Positions 58,740-64,000 of a stretch of 64,000 nucleotides of DNA are shown piece after piece. Source of the stretch: Inia geoffrensis (lineage: Eukaryota > Chordata > Mammalia > Artiodactyla > Iniidae). The notes under the pieces are model-generated. The model saw nothing but the letters and a program-made list of their open reading frames with translations, was not told the DNA's origin and ran no database searches. How positions within the stretch are numbered: position 1 is the stretch's first letter; every line of letters starts with the position of its first letter. Made by a program: the position numbers and the translations under genes. The DNA is taken from contig CM070900.1 of the NCBI GenBank assembly GCA_036417435.1, positions 31,473,496 through 31,537,495 on the forward strand. Reading direction: 5' to 3'.

Positions 58740-59612
58740 TCATTTGTTGTAAAGCTGGTTTGGTGGTGCTGAATTCTCTTAACTTTTACTTGTCTGTGAA
58801 GTTTTTAATTTCTCCATCAAATCTGAACGAGATCCTCCTGGGTAGGGTAATCTTGGTTGTAGGTTTCTCCCTTTCATCATTTTAAATATGTCCTGCCACT
58901 CCCTTCTGGCTTGCAGAGTTTGTGTTGAAAGATCAGCTGTTAACCTTATGAGGATTCCCTTGTATGTTATTTGTTGTTTTCCCTTGTGGCTTTTAATATT
59001 TTTTGTTTGTATTTAATTTTTGATAGTTTGATTAATATGTGTCTTTGCATGTTTCTCCTTAGATTTATCCTGTATGGGACTCTCTGCACTTCCTTGACTT
59101 GATTGACTATTTCCTTTCCCATGTTAGGGAAGTTCTCAACTATAATCTCTTCAAATATTTTCTCAGTCCCTTTCTTTTACTCTTCATCTTCTGGGACGCC
59201 TATAATTCAAATGTTGGTGCATTTAATTTTGTCCCCGAGGTCTCTGAAACGTTCCTCAATTCTTTTCATTCTTTTTTCTTTATTCTGCTCTGCAGTAGTT
59301 ATTCCCACTCTTTTATCTTCCAGGTCACTTATCCATTCTTCTGTCTCAATTTTTCTGCTATTGACTCCTTCTGGAGAATTTTTAATTTCATTTATTGTGT
59401 TGTTCATCATTGTTTGTTTGCTCTTTAGTTCTTCTAGGTCCTTGTTAAAGTTTCTTGTATTTTCTTCATTCTATTTCCAAGATTTTGAATCATCTTTACT
59501 ATCATTACTCCAAATTCTTTTTCAGGTAGACTGCCTATTTCCTCTTCATTTGTTTGTCTGGTGGGTTTTTACTTTGCTCCTTCATCTGCTGCATATTTCT
59601 TTGCCTTCTCAT
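58740..59612 (-). pseudogene. L1 ORF1 (RNA-binding chaperone), disrupted
   Basis: ATG at 59612-59610. A 67-codon open stretch at 59207-59410 has the charged, coiled-coil-like composition (KEKRMKRIEERFRDL) and ends in the KCTNI boundary of the RNA-recognition domain. Stops follow directly (TGA near 59205, TAA near 59175), and an early shift or stop lies near 59548. The C-terminal region continues to about 58740 ('ctggcttgcagag' side). ORF1p is the trimeric RNA-binding partner of ORF2p. This copy is dead. Confidence 0.75.
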
Positions 59613-60474
59613 TTTGCTTAACATACTGTACTTTGGGTCTCCTTTTCACAGCCTGCAAGTTCGTAGTTCCCATTGTTTTTGGTGTCTGCCCCCAGTGGGT
59701 TAGGTTGGTTCAGTGGGTTGTGTAGGGTTCCTGGTGCAGGGGACTGGTGCCTGTGTTCCGGTGGGTAGGGCTGGATCTTGTCTTTCTGGTGGGCAGGGCC
59801 ACATCTGGTGGTGTGTTGTGGGGTGTCTGTGAGCTTATTATGATTTTAGGCAGCCTCTCTGCTAATTGGTGGTGTTGTGTTACTGTCTTGCTATTTGTTT
59901 GGCATGGGGCGTCCAGGACCAGGGCTTCCTGGCCGTTGTGTGGAGCTGGGTGTTAGCACTGAGAACGAGATCTCTGAGAGTGCTCTTGCTGACTGATATT
60001 ATGTGGGACCAGGAGGTCTCTTGTGGCTTAATGTCCTGAACGCTGCTCTCCCTCCTCGGAGGCTCAGGCCTGACACCAGGCCAAAGCACCAAGACCCTGT
60101 CAGCCACACGGCCAGGTATATGTGTATTTTTTTGCCTTTTGGTAAGTCTGAGGTCTTCTGCCAGTGTTCAGTAGTTGTTCTGTAGGAGTTGCTCCACATG
60201 TAGATGTATTTTTGATGTATTTGTGGAGAGGAAGGTGATGTCTATGTTTTATGCCTCTGCCATCTTGAAGGTCCCCCTGAAACAGGAGACTCCTCTGAAG
60301 ACGCCAACCTCCGCGAGAGCTAGAGGTGCAGAGGCATTTTTTTCAGAGGTTTTTCAGCTTGCTGGAATGGCAGAAAGGGAGAAAAAGAGAAGATACTCTA
60401 GGGTAAGGGAGGAGCAGTAAGACCCACAACTGCAACTGCCATCACTTGCAGGACTGCGTTATTTATTGATTCTT

Positions 60475-60645
60475 TCGGGCACTTGAGATAAGCAGTCATC
60501 TGAAGACAATTCCAGTTTTCTTTCTTGCTTTATAATTCTTTTATAATTTATTTTAGTTCATGAATTACTGTCTGGCTAGGACCTTCAGTAAAATGTTGAA
60601 TGCAAGTGCTGGGAGCAGGCACTCAACTTTTCCTTATGTTTAAAG
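60475..60645 (-). repeat. Old L1M ORF2 fragment, minus strand
   Basis: The stretch 'ctggctaggaccttcagtaa', 'aatgttgaatgcaagtgctg', 'ggagcaggcactcaactttt' is the complement of the L1 reverse-transcriptase region following the QGCPLSP motif. Older and more diverged than the L1 beside it. Confidence 0.6.
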
Positions 60646-60649
60646 ATAT

Positions 60650-62900
60650 TCTTACTGTACTAAAATAATAAAACAGAGTAATAGCTAAAGGATTTTTTTA
60701 AAAAGGGGGGACAAAATAGAATCATAAAAAATACTGAGTTAATCCATAAAAGTCTGAAAGGAGAAAAAAGGAACAAAGAACCAGCGGTACTAACAGAAAA
60801 TAAATAGTATGATGATACATTTTAACATAAACATGTCAATAATTACATTAAAAATAGTCTAGATATCACCAATTAAAAAGCACTGACTATCAAATTGGAA
60901 AACAAAATCCATCTATATGCTACCTACAAGTAACATGCCTTAAATATAAAAACACAAGTACATTAAAAATAAAATAAAAGAAAACAACATACCATGCCAA
61001 TACTAATCAAAAATAAGCTGGAATTGCTATAGCGGTATCCGACAAGACAATTTCAGATCACATAATGTTACCAGGGATATAAAGAAGTTCTTTATAAGAA
61101 TGATAAGTGATTGATTAATCAGGAGGATGTAACAATCCTTAGTTCTTATGCCCCTAATACCAGAGTTTCAAAATACATGGAGCATAAACTAATAAAAACT
61201 TCAGGGATACATTTATAATAAGAATGAAAGATTTCCATATTCCAACAATTGATACAAAAGGTAGACAGAAAAATCAGTAAGGGTGTAGAAGATTTAAACA
61301 ACAAAATCAACTAATGTTTTATAATTGACATTATAGAACACTCCGCCCAACAACAGCAGAATACACATTCTTCTGAAGTACACACCAAACATTTACCAAT
61401 ATAACCATAAATGGGGCCATAAAACAAGTCTCATTAAATTTAAAATGATTTTAGGTATACAGAGTTTGTTCTCTGACCATAATGATGTGAAATTAGAAAC
61501 TAAAAACAGAAAGATCTCTGGAAAAAGTTCAAACATTTGGAAAGTAGGTAACACACCCTTAAATAATCCATGAACCAAAAAATAATTCAAAAGGAAAAGT
61601 AGTATTTTGTAATGAATAAAAATGAAAATATAACTTATTAAAAATATAACTTATTAAACAAGTTTTTTAAATTAAACTTATTATTTATTAAAATAAATAT
61701 AACTTATTAAACTTTGCTTTGTCAGATGTTGACAAAGCAAAACTTAGGGGAAAATTTATAGTGTTAAAACACCTATATTAGAAAAGAAAGTCAAATCAAT
61801 GACCTCAGCATCCACCATAAGAAACTAGAAAAATAACAGGAAATGAAACCCAACTTAGAATAAACATTGATTATATAAAATACTGAAAAACTAAAAAACC
61901 AAAGAAACCAAAAGCTGATTATTTGAGAAGGTTAATAAAATTACCCACCCTTTCCCCAGACCAACCAGGAAAAAAGGGTGAGCTGACACAAATTAGCAAT
62001 CTCAGGAATGAGAGAAGTGGCATTACCACAGATTTTACAAGAAATTAAAAACATAACAAGGAGTACTATGAAAAATGTTATGCCAATCAAGTCCATGCTT
62101 AGATGGAAAGGAAAAACATCTTTAAAAGACACAAACTACCAAAGTCCACTCAAGAAGAAATACAGAATCTGAATAATCCTACATCTATTAAATAAATTCA
62201 AGTTGTAGTTAATAATCTTTCCACAAAGACAACACTAAGTCTCAATGTCTTCACAGGTGATTTCCATGAAGCATTTAAAAGGGAAAAAATCCACTTCTAC
62301 ACAAACTTTTCTTGAATACTGTAAGGAAGGGAATACTTCCTAACTCATTCTTTAAGGCTAGCATTATCTCAATACAAAATCTGATAAAAAATATATAAAG
62401 AAAGTAAACTATGCACCAATACTCCTCTTAAACATAAGTGCAAAAAAGAAAATTTAACATAATTTTAGCTAGTCTAGCAATATATAAACAGGAATATAAA
62501 TCATGACCAAATGGGGTTTATCCTAGGAATGCAAGGCTGGTTTAAACATTCAAAAAGTAATATAAATCACCATATTAACAAACTGAAAAAAGGAAAACAT
62601 ATGATCATTTCAATAAATATAGAAAAAGCCTTTGAGAAAATCCACTGTCCATTCCTGATAAAAATTCTCAACAAACCAGGAACAGAAGGGAATTTTTTCA
62701 ACCTGATAAAGGTCATCTATAGAAAACCTACAGCTAACATCATACTTAATGCTGAAACACTGTAAGGTTTTCCTGTCAGGTAAGAAATGAGGTAAAGATA
62801 TCCACTTCATGGTTTCTCTTTAACATTCAACCTGAACCGGGGGTTCTAGCCAGATAAATTAAGAAAAAAAAAAAAAAAAAGCATGCAAATTGGATACTAA
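60650..62900 (+). mobile_element. Old L1M fragment, ORF2 5' half
   Basis: Colinear with L1 ORF2 from the endonuclease start to the reverse transcriptase: 'aaaatccatctatatgctac', 'ttcttatgcccctaatacc', 'ttctctgaccataatgatgt', 'ggtttatcctaggaatgcaa', 'aaaagcctttgagaaaatcc', 'gctaacatcatacttaatgc'. The best open piece is 62511-62765 (84 codons, reverse-transcriptase fingers/palm region). An A-run at 62864-62880 sits inside the element. Many stops. Confidence 0.75.
61625..61709. repeat. Short tandem repeat inside the old L1M
   Basis: The 16 bp unit AAAATATAACTTATTA is perfectly tandem at 61625-61640 and 61641-61656, with a third near copy at 61695-61709. Confidence 0.9.
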
Positions 62901-64000
62901 TTTATTAGTGCTGATAATTAAAAAGAAACACACAACCAACAACAAAAAAACAACACCTGTATAGCTTTTGTAGTTTTAAAGCCTGCAGCATGATTATATA
63001 AATTATTATATTGAAATAAGTTCTGAATTCATGGTGAGTTCTCTAGAGCATTCTCTAGAAGATATAGAAAATGATTTAGTTAACCTGTGATGATTTCCCC
63101 TGAAAGAGAATGACACTGAGGAAACAAATTCAAAAATTATTTCTTCAAGCTACAATTATAAGCCTAACTGTAACTCCTACCAAATTCCTGAATTTGGACA
63201 AGTTTCTTCAAATCTGAGCTACCTAATGCCATTTTATAATCCAAATTTTGTTTTAAGAATTCAATGAGAAAAAATAGATCTAAACTGCCTAACCAGGGGT
63301 CTGGTGAGAAGCATAGCCTGAAGGCAGTATAGAGTCTAGTAGATTCCAAATGGGAAAAATATGGAGATATGGTATTTTAAAAGAGGCTAAAGCAATAATT
63401 TTGCCAGAAGATTGAATTAGGACCATGGAAAGAGGTATGGAAATGCAAAGCAAGTATTTAAATGCTAAAGAAGAGATACCGGATAATTCAACATTATTTT
63501 TCTGCATCACTTTCTGCAAGTAATAAAACAACTCAATGATTTTCAGGAGATTAAAAAAAAAAAGTTTGGTTCTTAAATTTAGGAAACAAAAGATATAATT
63601 TCTGACATTTTAAAACCGTAATATGAAAATGGATAATTCCTACTGAAAAGCTTTTCTGTTGCTTACGTTTAAGTTGCAGACTTCTATCACTATTTTATTT
63701 CTTTCCACCTTTTCTAAGTTCCAGAGACAATGGTATTTAAAGACCTTGAAGAACTAAGTTTATCTGAGTGACAGAAAAGATGAAATAATAAAATTAACAG
63801 CTAAGTCTTCAAGTACCTAAAGTATTAATCCTGCTAGTTATATAAGTATTCTTTGATTCTTAAGTCTTATAGCATCATGAATCCAAATAATCCCAGTGGG
63901 CACTCTTGTGGTGCTCAACAAAAGTTCTTTTCATATCTCATTTGGTGACAAAACCTGTCCTGACATGAACTTAACTTTCCACAAATTCTAAACTTGAACC
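62901..64000. other. AT-rich DNA, nothing recognised
   Basis: No repeat or gene identified to the window end. Short open frames on the minus strand (63164-63349, 63289-63531) lack domain features. Confidence 0.45.

Larger units (their letters stand above)
54307..60460 (-). mobile_element. Near full-length L1, minus strand, with nested SINE
   Basis: About 6.1 kb in one orientation: poly-A tail (plus-strand T-run at 54307-54314), 3'UTR to about 54850, ORF2 (about 54850-58664), ORF1 (about 58740-59612) and a G/C-richer 5'UTR to about 60280-60460. 'gccatcttgaaggtcccc' (60258-60275) is L1 5'UTR-like and CpG-containing sequence continues to about 60330. A possible decayed duplication (ATTTATCTATTCTTT near 54296, ATTTATTGATTCTTT near 60462) would place the 5' end near 60460. 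Both ORFs are disrupted, so it cannot move by itself. Confidence 0.85.

Noticed and set aside
59099..59621. 172-codon plus-strand frame of Leu/Phe/Ser, resembling a membrane protein
   Set aside because: It is the antisense of L1 ORF1. The charged coiled-coil codons read as hydrophobic residues on the other strand.
1..64000. A novel multi-gene defence, toxin or biosynthetic system
   Set aside because: No clustered intact reading frames, no operon-like spacing and no conserved domains apart from retroelement relics.

Overview
This is AT-rich, intron- or intergene-like nuclear DNA from a mammal. I find no convincing protein-coding gene, tRNA, rRNA, CRISPR array or bacterial-type operon. The recognisable content is almost all transposable elements of different ages. 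The best clue to the host is a set of nine SINE copies that share one tRNA-derived head (seen as GCTTCCCTGGTGGCGCAG or its complement). These are CHR-family, tRNA-Glu-derived SINEs of Cetartiodactyla. The absence of the ruminant repeats (Bov-tA, BovB) and of the pig SINE points to a whale or dolphin. That assignment is inference from family knowledge.

Layout. 1-7.4 kb: L2 and MIR remnants, a pair of adjacent CHR SINEs in opposite orientations (4.38-4.98 kb) and a third SINE (5.84 kb). 7.4-11.2 kb: an old L1 on the minus strand, broken by a SINE and by a 1.3 kb insert with an A-rich end, then an L1 5'UTR-like block. 11.4-13.1 kb: a MaLR-type LTR and a MIR. 13.27-16.15 kb: a decayed class III (ERVL-like) provirus on the plus strand, with LTR-like ends, an integrase-core relic, a dUTPase-like relic and a MER2/Tigger insertion. 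17.6-18.8 kb: a 5'-truncated young L1 on the plus strand. 20.4-22.0 kb: MER5A-like and MER20-like hAT relics and a long CHR SINE. 22-30.6 kb: mostly single-copy DNA with two MaLR-like LTRs. 30.65-31.2 kb: a probable solo ERV1-type LTR. 34.7-37.1 kb: an old L1 5'UTR/ORF1 on the plus strand. 40.1-43.2 kb: an L1 3' end, a SINE, and a younger L1 inserted in an older L1M with a clean target-site duplication. 43.5-46.8 kb: repeat-poor DNA with candidate conserved non-coding sequence. 46.9-51 kb: a polypyrimidine tract, MaLR, MER5A and L2 relics, two SINEs and an L1 3' end. 54.3-60.46 kb: a near full-length L1 on the minus strand with both ORFs broken and a SINE nested near its 3' end. 60.5-62.9 kb: two older L1M pieces in opposite orientations. 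62.9-64 kb: nothing recognised.

No genes work together here. The elements form a layered insertion history: L2 and MIR oldest, then MaLR, ERVL, hAT, Tigger and L1M, then the young L1s, and CHR SINEs last. I found no new defence, metabolic or signalling system. The most useful leads are the ERVL relic, the A-tailed insert, the datable SINE insertions, and a few unverified exon-like or conserved-looking stretches.
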